From Acidimicrobiales bacterium (GTDB taxonomy: Bacteria; Actinomycetota; Acidimicrobiia; Acidimicrobiales; SZUA-35), in NCBI GenBank assembly GCA_020629155.1, contig JAHDDW010000014.1:17598-81597 (forward strand): a stretch of 64,000 nt of DNA, in the 5' to 3' direction. Below, one piece after another: positions 8,857 through 17,078 of this stretch. Below the pieces are notes generated by a model. The model did no database searches. It was not told where the DNA came from and saw only the letters and a list, made by a program, of their open reading frames with translations. The stretch's first letter is position 1; each line of letters begins with the position of its first letter. The translations under genes were made by a program, and so were the position numbers.

Positions 8857-9645
8857 TTAGTTGTCTTTCACAGCTTCAGCAGTTTCGAGGTGCGCTAGGT
8901 CGCCTTCGATAAAGCAGTCGCTTTCGATGACAAACGCATCGACTCCGAAGACTTCTTCGGCAACGCTACTTGCTTCTTCGTTGTGAAAATCCCAGTTGAT
9001 GAACTCTATGCCATCTTCTGTGTCAACGTCATAGTCAATATCTGCAGCGTCAAACGCTACTTTGAGTTTCTCGTTCTCCTCAGCAATTTCGGCTTTGATA
9101 TCTTCTGGCAGTTCATCAAATTCAACCATTTCACCTTCGGCTAGCGCTAGGTCGTCGTTAAAAAGCTCTTCAAGTTCTTCATCTGAAAGCTCTTCGATGT
9201 CAACGCCTTCAGGCAACTCGAAAGACCCCTCTAGGACTTCAACGCCTTCAGGCAACTCATCAAGTTCAAAAGTTTCCCAGTCGCCTTCAAAAACTTCAAC
9301 GCCTTCAGGCAACTCATCTAGTTCGAAAGCTTCGATTCCTTCAACGAGATCGTCGTTGAGAAACTCTTCAAGTTCTTCGTCTGAGAGCTCTTCGATGTCA
9401 ACGCCTTCAGGTAACTCATCAAAGATTGCAACATCGCCGTCGAGGAACTCGACTGATTCTTCTAGGAAATCAACGTCGCATGCATGATCTTGCGTTACCT
9501 CTTCGTTTTCGGCTTGCACGACCGTTTCGCCAGATGTATTCTTCTCATCTGCCGAAGCAGGCAAGACAAACGCCGCCGCTCCAAGGGTTCCCGCAGCTAC
9601 TAGTGCCGCAGCGACCTTCACTGTTGTTTGTTTACGTATTCTCAT
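8857..9645 (-). CDS. Secreted, strongly acidic repeat protein
   Basis: 262 residues. A clear signal peptide (basic RIRKQ, hydrophobic core, likely cleavage after ASA near 32) is followed by a very Glu/Asp-rich chain. It contains near-repeats of ELPEGV-D/E and IEELSDEELEE-F/L-F/L-NDDL (about 75-185), then a more ordered C-terminal 70 residues with two Cys. The DNA shows the matching repeats. No family is recognised. It could bind Ca2+ or other cations, act as a low-affinity ion buffer, or be a surface protein; all of this is inference. It lies directly upstream of the two-component operon on the same strand and may belong to its regulon. Confidence 0.75.
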   Translation of the reverse strand: MRIRKQTTVKVAAALVAAGTLGAAAFVLPASADEKNTSGETVVQAENEEVTQDHACDVDFLEESVEFLDGDVAIFDELPEGVDIEELSDEELEEFLNDDLVEGIEAFELDELPEGVEVFEGDWETFELDELPEGVEVLEGSFELPEGVDIEELSDEELEELFNDDLALAEGEMVEFDELPEDIKAEIAEENEKLKVAFDAADIDYDVDTEDGIEFINWDFHNEEASSVAEEVFGVDAFVIESDCFIEGDLAHLETAEAVKDN

Positions 9646-9754
9646 TGTTCTACTTTCTGGTAGGTTACTCCGCTAGTATCCGACAGAACCTGTTAAGAAC
9701 GTATGAAGAACAAGTAAGGTGTTCACTTTTCTTGCGCAGCGCTCAGAGAAAGCC

Positions 9755-10210
9755 TTAGTTCGATTTCTCAGCTTCCTCTTTCAACGCTGTATTTCTAATT
9801 TCTATAAGGCGTTCCATGTATGTAGCAAGAAAAATCTTGTCGACAAGTCTGCCAATCAGCCCCAAAGGTGAAACAAATTCGATTTCATCGACCATTTCAG
9901 TGATACCCATAGTCTCCGTGAAGGTATGGACGTGGCGAAAGCGTTTAAAAGGCCCTTTCGTTTGCTCATCAACAAAACACGTAGGAGATGAGAATGCAGT
10001 AATTTTGCTTGTCATTTTGAAAGGGACTTTAAAGTGAGTCGCTCGCCAAGTGACAGATTCCCCCATGCCGATTAGGCCACTTGTCACGCCTGCAATCGCC
10101 TTCTCGTTAGAGTCAGCTAATGAACGAGTGTGTGCGTCGATATCTCTAGAAAGGTCGAATACGGTTTGGATCTCTGCATCTATTCGAGTTGTGCATGTAA
10201 AAGAAGCCAT
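9755..10210 (-). CDS. SRPBCC (START-like) family protein
   Basis: 151 residues, the usual length for the helix-grip SRPBCC fold. It begins MASFTCTTRIDAEIQTVFDLSRDIDAHTRSL, the common opening in which a first strand is followed by a helix with vxdlxxd. It continues GMGESVTWRATHFKVPFKMTSKI and ends with a long C-terminal helix (KIFLATYMERLIEIRNTALKEEAE). The family binds hydrophobic ligands or acts as cyclase/dehydrase-like proteins; the ligand is unknown. It is divergent from the NDH-2-like gene, with which it shares a short intergenic region. Confidence 0.8.
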   Translation of the reverse strand: MASFTCTTRIDAEIQTVFDLSRDIDAHTRSLADSNEKAIAGVTSGLIGMGESVTWRATHFKVPFKMTSKITAFSSPTCFVDEQTKGPFKRFRHVHTFTETMGITEMVDEIEFVSPLGLIGRLVDKIFLATYMERLIEIRNTALKEEAEKSN

Positions 10211-10310
10211 AAAACAAGTCTATAGTCGTGATTGTTTATTGATTTCCAACTGGCCCAGTTGCGTCTGAGTGGAAATACTGTGGGATCTACAATTTTTAGA
10301 GATGCCGCTG

Positions 10311-10316
10311 TACGAT
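10311..10316 (+). promoter_or_regulatory. -10-like TACGAT next to a likely near-leaderless GTG start
   Basis: TACGAT ends 8 nt before GTG 10325, and no Shine-Dalgarno sequence is visible. The spacing would put the transcript start within about two bases of the GTG, as in leaderless actinobacterial genes. Confidence 0.4.
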
Positions 10317-10324
10317 GTGTATAC

Positions 10325-11605
10325 GTGAACAATACTAAAAATTTGCCGCACGTTGTTATCGTCGGTGCTGGGTTTGCTGGGGTAGCGGCAGCCAAATCGC
10401 TAAAAAAGTCCCCTGTGCGTATCACGCTACTGGACAAAGAAAATCATCATTTGTTTCAGCCATTGCTGTATCAAGTAGCCACAGCTGGTCTTAACCCTGC
10501 CGATATAGCCCGCCCAACCCGGCGGATGTTTCGCAAACAAGCGAATTGCACAGTGCAGATGCGCACCGTGGAACGCATTGACGTTGCCGCTAAGACCGTT
10601 TTTTGTGAAGACGAAGCTGCTATTTCTTACGACTATTTAGTGGTGGCTACAGGCTCTACGCATGCCTATTTCGGTAACGAGCATTGGGAAACCAACGCCC
10701 CTGGTCTCAAAACGTTAAAAGACGCTCTCGACATTCGTGGCAAAATATTTTCCGCATTCGAACAGGCGGAGCTCGAAACAGATCCCGAAAAAATCGCCGC
10801 TCTGCTCACCTTCGTTGTTGTCGGCGGCGGGCCAACTGGCGTCGAAATGGCTGGGTCTATCGCAGAGATAGCTCGCAGCTCAATGAAACGAGATTTTCGC
10901 TCAATAGACCCTACGAATGCACGAATTTTGCTTATAGAAGCTGGCGATAGCGTGTTGTCAACGTTTACGCCGAAGCTGTCGGCATCAGCTGAAAAACAGC
11001 TGAAAGAGATCGGCGTTGACGTGATAACCAGCACCCGAGTCACCGATGTTGCTGCTACACACGTTGAAACAACATCGCTTGGTCGAATAGACTGTGAAAC
11101 CGTTATTTGGGCCGCTGGCGTCGCCGCTTCTCCACTTGGGACATCGTTAGATGGCGCGGAACTTGACCGCAGCGGGCGAGTCGCAGTAGCCGATGATTTA
11201 ACCCTTCCAGGGTATCCAAATGTGTTTGTTGTCGGCGATCTTGCGTCTAAAAAGTCAAAAGGTAAACCTGTGCCCGCTGTTGCGCCTGCGGCAAGTCAAG
11301 GCGGTGCGTTCGCTGCCGACTGCATAAAGCGTGACCTTGAAGGCGAAGAGCGCAAGGTTTTTCGCTACAAAGATAAAGGTTCGCTGGCTACTATCGGACG
11401 GTCGGCTGCTATCGCAGATCTAGGCAGGGGCCGCAAATTTAAGGGATGGTTCGCTTGGGTGCTGTGTTGGGCGATTCACATACTGTTTCTTATCGATTTT
11501 CGGTCGAAATTCTATGTAATGTTCGGCTGGGCATGGCAATACCTCACCTTTCAACGCAGCGCTCGTTTGATATCAGAACATGCGCAACGAGACGAAAAAA
11601 GTTAA
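10325..11605 (+). CDS. NDH-2-type NAD(P)H dehydrogenase (FAD oxidoreductase)
   Basis: 426 residues from GTG 10325. The reading frame is open further upstream to 10232, but those 31 residues do not resemble the family, and homologues begin just before the first dinucleotide motif. Domains: FAD-binding VVIVGAGFAGVAAAK; NADH-binding VVVGGGPTGVEMAG; the third FAD signature VFVVGDLA. The hydrophobic C-terminal anchor contains FAWVLCWAIHILFLIDF. Such single-subunit enzymes pass electrons from NADH to quinones at the inner face of the membrane without pumping protons. The last 191 bp (11410-11600), coding for the membrane anchor, are repeated exactly at 12199-12389. The present tail ends DEKS; the copy reads DEKTEFVIVA, which could be the older tail. 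Confidence 0.88.
   Translation: MNNTKNLPHVVIVGAGFAGVAAAKSLKKSPVRITLLDKENHHLFQPLLYQVATAGLNPADIARPTRRMFRKQANCTVQMRTVERIDVAAKTVFCEDEAAISYDYLVVATGSTHAYFGNEHWETNAPGLKTLKDALDIRGKIFSAFEQAELETDPEKIAALLTFVVVGGGPTGVEMAGSIAEIARSSMKRDFRSIDPTNARILLIEAGDSVLSTFTPKLSASAEKQLKEIGVDVITSTRVTDVAATHVETTSLGRIDCETVIWAAGVAASPLGTSLDGAELDRSGRVAVADDLTLPGYPNVFVVGDLASKKSKGKPVPAVAPAASQGGAFAADCIKRDLEGEERKVFRYKDKGSLATIGRSAAIADLGRGRKFKGWFAWVLCWAIHILFLIDFRSKFYVMFGWAWQYLTFQRSARLISEHAQRDEKS
11410..11600 (+). repeat. 191-bp direct repeat, copy 1 (3' end of NDH-2-like gene)
   Basis: Identical base for base to 12199-12389 (offset 789). It covers the C-terminal membrane-anchor codons of the dehydrogenase and ends two codons before the stop. 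Identity breaks sharply on both sides. Confidence 0.95.
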
Positions 11606-11614
11606 ATCTTTTTG

Positions 11615-12046
11615 TTAAAGCGTTCTTTGAGCTGGGTGGTTTGTTCCTTGTATCCCAGCAATATGTTCCCTGTAAGCTTTCTGGTCATTGGTTGGTAACA
11701 ATGGAGGTTCCAGCTCTGTGGTGCCAGATTTTGGATCTTTTCTTTTTTTTCTGCTAAAGTTACCGTCCGTAATTTTTTGTGTTCTGGAGTGAAAAGACAT
11801 AAGTTTTAGAAACAGCTTTGGTGCGACCTGTATTGCTTTTTCTACGTCCCCTTCAGCAGCTATTTTCTCATATTGGGTGGCAGCCGCTTGCTTTGCCCAG
11901 TTGAGGTATTCCCCAAGTTTTTCTGCTGATCTCGCTTGCCCAAGCGTGTCTGCTTTAGATTTGCCTTCTTGAAGAATATCTTCTAGCCCTGCAAGAGGGT
12001 CAAAATCTTGGTTCGTAAACTCATTCATATCGCCGCCTATTTTCAT
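11615..12046 (-). CDS. Hypothetical protein in the duplicated interval
   Basis: 143 residues, not recognised, soluble and charged, probably mostly helical (GLEDILQEGKSKADTLGQARSAEKLGEYLNWAKQ). The C-terminal part is basic and Pro-rich. There is no signal peptide or membrane segment. Two starts are possible: ATG at 12046, or ATG six codons later (MNEFTNQDF), preceded by GGCGGC. It lies between two exact copies of the NDH-2 3' end, on the opposite strand, and may have arrived with the event that made the duplication. Confidence 0.5.
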   Translation of the reverse strand: MKIGGDMNEFTNQDFDPLAGLEDILQEGKSKADTLGQARSAEKLGEYLNWAKQAAATQYEKIAAEGDVEKAIQVAPKLFLKLMSFHSRTQKITDGNFSRKKRKDPKSGTTELEPPLLPTNDQKAYREHIAGIQGTNHPAQRTL

Positions 12047-12159
12047 ATCGCCCAGGAACCTATTGTAACGAGACCATCGAAGATTAGAAGCTCAGGCATC
12101 GTAAACAAAGCAGAATTGTTGAGATGTATAATAGAAAGACATTTCCATAAGTTGTATGG

Positions 12160-12195
12160 GCGAATGAAAAACGTCTCGATATAAAAACGATCCGA
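12160..12195 (+). pseudogene. Decayed copy of the metX 5' end
   Basis: This stretch matches the first codons of metX (13079-13115) in 34 of 37 aligned positions. The start codon reads GCG instead of GTG and one A is missing, so it cannot be translated as metX. The 14 bp before it are also similar to the metX leader. It joins within 4 bp to the NDH-2 3' copy at 12199. Confidence 0.75.
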
Positions 12196-12198
12196 AGT

Positions 12199-12412
12199 TA
12201 TCGCAGATCTAGGCAGGGGCCGCAAATTTAAGGGATGGTTCGCTTGGGTGCTGTGTTGGGCGATTCACATACTGTTTCTTATCGATTTTCGGTCGAAATT
12301 CTATGTAATGTTCGGCTGGGCATGGCAATACCTCACCTTTCAACGCAGCGCTCGTTTGATATCAGAACATGCGCAACGAGACGAAAAAACCGAATTCGTG
12401 ATCGTTGCGTGA
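12199..12412 (+). pseudogene. Truncated NDH-2 3' copy (includes 191-bp repeat copy 2)
   Basis: 12199-12389 is identical to 11410-11600. In the dehydrogenase frame it encodes the C-terminal anchor, then runs through TEFVIVA to a TGA at 12410-12412. There is no start codon or upstream domain, so it is a gene fragment. Together with the fragment just before it, it forms an NDH-2/metX junction scar. The 12047-12497 stretch holds only these remnants. Confidence 0.85.
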
Positions 12413-12497
12413 CATTTATTTTACATGAGACTACTTGAATACCGTTAGCTGTCTAGGTGCTGTATCTTGAAGTTTGTTCAATAGTGTGGGTGGGTGT

Positions 12498-12992
12498 ATG
12501 AAAATCAATATTCTGAAAAGTGTTTGTCTGGCGGTTGTTGTGAGTTTGCTGTTTGCAGCTTGCACAACAGACGCGAAACGTAACGAAGCAGGCGATGTGG
12601 AAGAAGCCAAAGACATAGACGTTGTTAACCTGAGAGATGGTGACTGCTTTATAGACCCTAGCGACTTCGGTTCAGAAGAAGATGTAGAGGTGTATGAACT
12701 AACGGTTAAGCCTTGTGACGAGACGCACAGTTCACAGGTGTATCATGTCTATGACGTTCAAAGCAATGAGTACCCAGGTACAGATGTAATATTTGCCGAA
12801 GCTGATGAAAAATGTCTAGACGAATTTGAAAAGGAAATTGGTTCGACCTACGAGGAATCAGCTTTGGACTTTACATACATGTATCCGCTAGAAAATAGCT
12901 GGGATCTTGATAAAGGTAAAGAAGTGCTTTGTTACGTATTTATGGTAGATGGCAGTGAACTGAACCAAGATGTCTTAGGTAGCGGTTTGTAG
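12498..12992 (+). CDS. Septum-formation-family-like lipoprotein
   Basis: 164 residues from ATG 12498, which has a GGGTGGGTG ribosome site; an upstream in-frame extension from 12474 spoils the signal peptide. Lipoprotein signal: MKINILKSVCLAVVVSLLF with lipobox FAAC near residue 23. The mature part follows the pattern GDCF..P (NLRDGDCFIDP), KPCDETHSSQVYHVYDV, EKCLDEF and W...K..LCYVF, as in actinobacterial septum-formation-family (PF13845-like) extracellular domains with paired Cys. The role of that domain is poorly defined. It lies between the duplication scar and metX. Confidence 0.7.
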   Translation: MKINILKSVCLAVVVSLLFAACTTDAKRNEAGDVEEAKDIDVVNLRDGDCFIDPSDFGSEEDVEVYELTVKPCDETHSSQVYHVYDVQSNEYPGTDVIFAEADEKCLDEFEKEIGSTYEESALDFTYMYPLENSWDLDKGKEVLCYVFMVDGSELNQDVLGSGL

Positions 12993-13078
12993 CTCATCTA
13001 GGCTTGGCTTGGAGAGACGAGCAGGATAAATAAGAAATATTTTTGGGTAAATTCTGTGTCAAAAGTTAAGCTAGATAG

Positions 13079-14260
13079 GTGAATGAAAAACAGTCTCGAT
13101 ATGAAAACGATCCGATCCCTGCAACTGGTGCGTGGCAAGTTGGCGACGCCGTTGGTAATCGAATGTTTTTCGAGATGGAGCCTAAAAAAGTTCTTGCTTT
13201 AGAGGGTGGCGGTTCGCTGCGTGGCGCTACCGTCGCTTATGAAGCATGGGGTACGTTAAATGCTGAAGCTTCAAACGCTATTTTGTTATGTCATGCCTTA
13301 ACAGGCGATTCTCACGTGATTGGTTCTTCTGGGTCGGGGCATCCTTCGGAAGGGTGGTGGGAGCCGCTTGTCGGGCCTGGCAAAACGTTCGATACCGACC
13401 GTTTCTTTATCGTGTGCGCTAACGTTTTGGGTGGTTGTCAAGGGACAACAGGGCCGTCATCAATCAACCCAGAAACCGACAAACCTTATGGTAGTGCGTT
13501 TCCTGTAGTAACAATTCGCGACACCGTGCGTTCGCAAGCGTTGTTGGCTGACCATCTCGAAATTGACAAATGGTTGGCTGTTGTTGGCGGTTCTGTCGGC
13601 GGCATGCAAGTGCTTGAGTGGGCGCTTATGTTTCCGCAACGTGTCGGGGCAATCGCGACGCTGGCGTCTGCATATTCAGCGAGCCCGCTACAAATAGGGT
13701 GGAGTCAAGTTGGTCGTCTTGCTATTGCGCTTGATCCGAAATGGCGTGGCGGCAACTATTATCATGCCGATGATGGCGACGGCCCGCATCAAGGTTTGAT
13801 GTTGGCGCGTCGGATCGCGCACCTGCATTATCGCAGTGACGCATCGCTGTCTGATAAATTTGCTCGTAGTTGGGTCGATCCTCTCTATCTTTTCGAGCCG
13901 TGGGACAGATTTCAGGTCGAAAGCTATCTAGATTATCAGGGGCAAAAACTTGCTCGACGGTTTGATGCCAACAGCTATATTTTGTTGAATAAAGCGATGG
14001 ATCTCTTTGATGTGACTCGGGGGAGGGGAAGATTAAAGATGGCGTTGCAGCGGATCAAATGCCCCACACTTGTAGCCTCGATTACTTCAGACATGTTGTA
14101 TCCACCTCGTCAGCAAGAGGAGCTGCGCGATGGCTTGCAAGAAGCAGGGGTCGACGTTTCTTATCATGTGATTGATTCAGATCACGGCCATGATGCGTTT
14201 CTTGTCGAATATGAACAAGTGGAAGCTTTTCTGCGCCCTTTTATTGACAAAATTAGCTGA
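13079..14260 (+). CDS. metX: Homoserine O-acetyltransferase (MetX family)
   Basis: 393 residues, alpha/beta hydrolase fold, the first dedicated step of methionine synthesis: it acylates homoserine to O-acetylhomoserine (O-succinyl use cannot be excluded from sequence alone). The nucleophile elbow GGSVGGMQVLEWA (Ser about 166) and the C-terminal Asp (SDMLYPP) and His (DHGHDAFL) complete the catalytic triad. NVLGGCQGTTGPSS is also typical. The start is GTG 13079, with AGATAGG close upstream. No SAM riboswitch was recognised in the leader. A decayed copy of the gene's first 37 bp lies at 12160-12195. Confidence 0.95.
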   Translation: MNEKQSRYENDPIPATGAWQVGDAVGNRMFFEMEPKKVLALEGGGSLRGATVAYEAWGTLNAEASNAILLCHALTGDSHVIGSSGSGHPSEGWWEPLVGPGKTFDTDRFFIVCANVLGGCQGTTGPSSINPETDKPYGSAFPVVTIRDTVRSQALLADHLEIDKWLAVVGGSVGGMQVLEWALMFPQRVGAIATLASAYSASPLQIGWSQVGRLAIALDPKWRGGNYYHADDGDGPHQGLMLARRIAHLHYRSDASLSDKFARSWVDPLYLFEPWDRFQVESYLDYQGQKLARRFDANSYILLNKAMDLFDVTRGRGRLKMALQRIKCPTLVASITSDMLYPPRQQEELRDGLQEAGVDVSYHVIDSDHGHDAFLVEYEQVEAFLRPFIDKIS

Positions 14261-14294
14261 CCTTTCAACTATTTAAAAAAACGTTTTCATAAAA

Positions 14295-14325
14295 CTTGAC
14301 AATGGTCTTGTCAAGAAAGTATCAT
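14295..14325 (+). promoter_or_regulatory. HAIR-type HspR operator overlapping the dnaK promoter
   Basis: A perfect inverted repeat CTTGACAA-N5-TTGTCAAG (14295-14315) matches the arrangement of the HspR-associated inverted repeat (CTTGAGT-N7-ACTCAAG in Streptomyces), with C in place of G. Its left arm contains the -35 TTGACA (14296-14301); the -10 TATCAT (14320-14325) lies 18 bp further. HspR bound here would block RNA polymerase. hspR is the last gene of the same operon, giving an autoregulatory loop. Confidence 0.85.
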
Positions 14326-14386
14326 AATTCTCGAATAGGTGATAGAACTACTATGTACCAAATTCGCATACGAGGAGAAAAACATT

Positions 14387-16243
14387 ATGGCTAAGGCTGT
14401 AGGTATTGATTTAGGAACCACAAACTCGGTGGTAGCAGTTCTAGAAGCGGGCGATCCTGTAGTGATCCCCAACGCTGAAGGCGCACGCACCACACCATCG
14501 GTTGTTGCGTTCAGCAAAGACGACGGCGAAGTGCTTGTCGGTGAAGTGGCAAAACGTCAGGCAATCACCAACCCAGATCGCACAATTCGTTCAGTAAAGC
14601 GTCACATGGGAACAAAATGGACCCAAGACATTGACGGCAAAGCATATACAGCGCAAGAAATAAGCGCTCGCACACTTATGAAGCTTAAACGTGACGCAGA
14701 AGCACACTTGGGCGACAAAGTCACCCAAGCTGTTATCACTGTGCCGGCATATTTCGATGACGCACAGCGAACAGCAACAAAAGAAGCTGGTCAGGTTGCA
14801 GGTCTTGAAGTGTTGCGTATTATTAACGAGCCAACCGCTGCTGCTTTGGCATATGGTCTCGATAAAGACGATGATAAAGATCAAACAATTTTAGTGTTTG
14901 ACCTTGGTGGCGGTACGTTCGACGTTTCGGTTTTGGAAATTGGCGATGGCGTCTTTGAAGTAAAAAGCACCTCTGGTGATACTGAACTTGGTGGCGATGA
15001 CTGGGATCAAGCAATTATCGATTGGATGGTTGCCGAATTCAAGAGTGGTCACGGTGTTGACCTAGCAGAAGATAAGATGGCTGCTCAGCGTCTGAAAGAA
15101 GCAGCTGAAAAAGCGAAGATTGAACTTTCGCAGGTGCAGCAAACATCAATCAACTTGCCGTTTGTTACCGCAACGTCGTCAGGTCCACTTCACCTTGAGC
15201 TTTCACTCAGTCGTTCAAAGTTTCAGGAGTTAACGTCTGACTTGCTTGCTCGTTGTAAAATCCCTTTTGAAGCAGCGATCAAAGATGCTGACTTGAAAAA
15301 GAGCGATATCGACCACGTTGTAATGGTTGGCGGCTCTACCCGTATGCCAGCGGTTGTTGAACTTGTTGAAACAATGACAGGTAAAGAAGCGAACAAATCT
15401 GTGAACCCAGACGAAGTGGTTGCTGCTGGTGCAGCTATCCAAGCTGGTGTGCTAAAAGGCGACGTCAAAGACGTTCTGCTTCTAGACGTGACGCCTCTGT
15501 CTTTGGGAATTGAAACCAAAGGTCAGATTATGCACAAACTGATTGAACGTAACACAACAATTCCTACACGTCGCTCTGAAACATTTTCAACTGCTGACGA
15601 CAATCAGCCGTCTGTGGAAATTCACGTGCTGCAAGGTGAACGTGATATGGCGATGTACAACAAAACGTTAGGTAAATTCCAGCTCGCTGATTTGCCTCCA
15701 GCGCCTCGTGGCGTGCCACAAATCGAGGTTGTATTTGACATCGACGCAAACGGTATTGTGCATGTATCAGCGAAAGATAAAGCCACAAACAAAGAGCAGT
15801 CAATCACGATCACAGGTCAGTCAAGCTTGGATAAAGATGATATCGACCAAATGATTAAAGACGCTGAATCGCATGCCGAAGAAGACAAAGCACGTAAAGA
15901 AGAGGCAGAGGTTCGCAACAACGCCGATTCGCTTGTCTATCAAACAGAAAAGTTGATCAAAGACCAAGGCGACAAGCTGAGCGACGATGACAAAGCGGAA
16001 GTAACAACAGCGCTTGAAGACGTGAAAAAAGTGTTGCCAGAAGACGACTTGGATGCGATTAAAGACGCAACCGAGAAATTGATGACAGCTAGTCAGGCCT
16101 TGTCTACCAAAATGTATGAGCAAGCTTCTGCGGCGAGCGAGACCCCAGCTGAAGGTGATGCTGCTTCTGATGATGATGGCGACGATGTAATCGACGCAGA
16201 AATTGTTGAAGACGAAGACGATGAGAAGTCTGAGGAAGCATAG
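14387..16243 (+). CDS. dnaK: Chaperone DnaK (Hsp70)
   Basis: 618 residues from ATG 14387, which has GAGGAG 9 bp upstream; the longer frame from 14339 would add 16 unsupported residues before AKAVGIDLG. The N-terminal ATPase domain has [11 protein letters not shown], the phosphate-2 motif [14 protein letters not shown] and [12 protein letters not shown]. The linker [16 protein letters not shown] is followed by the beta-sandwich substrate domain, a helical lid and an acidic tail ending in EED-rich sequence. It folds client proteins in the cytosol with GrpE and DnaJ. It is first in dnaK-grpE-dnaJ-hspR; its stop overlaps the grpE GTG by one base (TAGTG). Confidence 0.99.
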   Translation: MAKAVGIDLGTTNSVVAVLEAGDPVVIPNAEGARTTPSVVAFSKDDGEVLVGEVAKRQAITNPDRTIRSVKRHMGTKWTQDIDGKAYTAQEISARTLMKLKRDAEAHLGDKVTQAVITVPAYFDDAQRTATKEAGQVAGLEVLRIINEPTAAALAYGLDKDDDKDQTILVFDLGGGTFDVSVLEIGDGVFEVKSTSGDTELGGDDWDQAIIDWMVAEFKSGHGVDLAEDKMAAQRLKEAAEKAKIELSQVQQTSINLPFVTATSSGPLHLELSLSRSKFQELTSDLLARCKIPFEAAIKDADLKKSDIDHVVMVGGSTRMPAVVELVETMTGKEANKSVNPDEVVAAGAAIQAGVLKGDVKDVLLLDVTPLSLGIETKGQIMHKLIERNTTIPTRRSETFSTADDNQPSVEIHVLQGERDMAMYNKTLGKFQLADLPPAPRGVPQIEVVFDIDANGIVHVSAKDKATNKEQSITITGQSSLDKDDIDQMIKDAESHAEEDKARKEEAEVRNNADSLVYQTEKLIKDQGDKLSDDDKAEVTTALEDVKKVLPEDDLDAIKDATEKLMTASQALSTKMYEQASAASETPAEGDAASDDDGDDVIDAEIVEDEDDEKSEEA

Positions 16244-16965
16244 TGGCCGAGAAAGACGTCAAGAAGTCGACAGACTTTCTGAACGTAGACGAAACGGAAA
16301 CTTCTAGCGAGTGGGCGAAAAAAGTCGTTGACGGAGCTGTGGGAGAGAAACCATCTTCAGCGAAGTCGGCGGCTGCGCCACAGACGCCAGAAAGTTCGCA
16401 GGACAACATCACAATAGACGTTGACCCTGGTGCTTCTTCACCTGCTGACAAAAAAGTTAGCGAAGAAGTAGCAGCAGAAACAGAAGTTGAAGAGGTGCAA
16501 GAGTCTATCGAACAGTCAGCTGAAGCTGAGGAATCTTTGGATATTGCGATGCTGCAAACACTCGAAGCTGAAAAAAATCAGTATTTAGAAACCTCTCGTC
16601 GTGTTCAGGCAGAATTCGAAAACTACCGCAAGCAAGTAGCGAAACGTGAAGTTGAATCGCGTGAACGTGCAAATGAGAAGCTTGTAACCGAAATTTTGCC
16701 TGTTATCGACGCTTGTGACGGGGCTATAACAAACGGATCAGCGGACGTGGCTCCTGTACGTTCAGCTCTTGTAGACACCTTGGTCAAGCAAGGTCTGGAA
16801 ACAGTAGAAAGTGCTGGAGGGCCTTTTGACCCCGAGCTGCATGAAGCTGTTATGCATGAAGAGGCGAAAGATAGTGATGGCTCTGTTGTTACTGAAGTGC
16901 TTCGTGTCGGATACAAATGGAAAGGGCGTTTGATTCGTCCAGCAATGGTAAAAGTCCGTGGATAA
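16243..16965 (+). CDS. grpE: Nucleotide exchange factor GrpE
   Basis: 240 residues. The first 100 are acidic and probably disordered. Then a long coiled coil (about 105-150, EKNQYLETSRRVQAEFENYRKQVAKREVE) precedes the C-terminal beta domain ending HEAVMHEEAKDSDGSVVTEVLRVGYKWKGR-LIRPAMVKV, all typical. It releases ADP from DnaK. It starts with GTG that shares its first base with the dnaK stop, implying coupled translation. Its stop codon abuts a 19-bp perfect hairpin that separates it from dnaJ. Confidence 0.97.
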   Translation: MAEKDVKKSTDFLNVDETETSSEWAKKVVDGAVGEKPSSAKSAAAPQTPESSQDNITIDVDPGASSPADKKVSEEVAAETEVEEVQESIEQSAEAEESLDIAMLQTLEAEKNQYLETSRRVQAEFENYRKQVAKREVESRERANEKLVTEILPVIDACDGAITNGSADVAPVRSALVDTLVKQGLETVESAGGPFDPELHEAVMHEEAKDSDGSVVTEVLRVGYKWKGRLIRPAMVKVRG

Positions 16966-17004
16966 TATGATGGGAAGCTAGAATTTTCTAGCTTCCCATC
17001 ATAT
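16965..17004 (+). other. Perfect 19-bp hairpin between grpE and dnaJ
   Basis: Left arm ATATGATGGGAAGCTAGAA begins on the last base of the grpE stop; the right arm is its exact complement after a 2-nt spacer (functionally a 4-6-nt loop). No U-run follows, so it is more likely an mRNA processing, stability or attenuation element that sets dnaK-grpE above dnaJ-hspR than a simple terminator. That role is inferred. Confidence 0.8.
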
Positions 17005-17007
17005 GTG

Positions 17008-17021
17008 TAGTCTGCAGACTA
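17008..17021. repeat. 14-bp perfect palindrome upstream of dnaJ
   Basis: TAGTCTGCAGACTA is self-complementary and is flanked by GTG and ATACAC, which extend the symmetry imperfectly. It sits between the hairpin and the dnaJ start and could be a protein binding site or a second small hairpin. Confidence 0.5.
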
Positions 17022-17078
17022 ATACACGATTGCTGGGCATCGCCTTTCAAAACATTCGTTATACAATGGCAGGTAGAT

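Noticed and set aside
9062..9487. Ser-rich ORF antisense to the acidic protein
   Set aside because: It is the complement of the Glu/Asp repeat codons; the sense frame has a signal peptide and coherent repeats.
12235..12438. 67-residue ORF in the duplicated interval
   Set aside because: It reads the NDH-2 3' copy in the wrong frame; the same false frame occurs in the first copy.
12993..13078. SAM riboswitch upstream of metX
   Set aside because: No conserved core or convincing stem set was found in the short leader.
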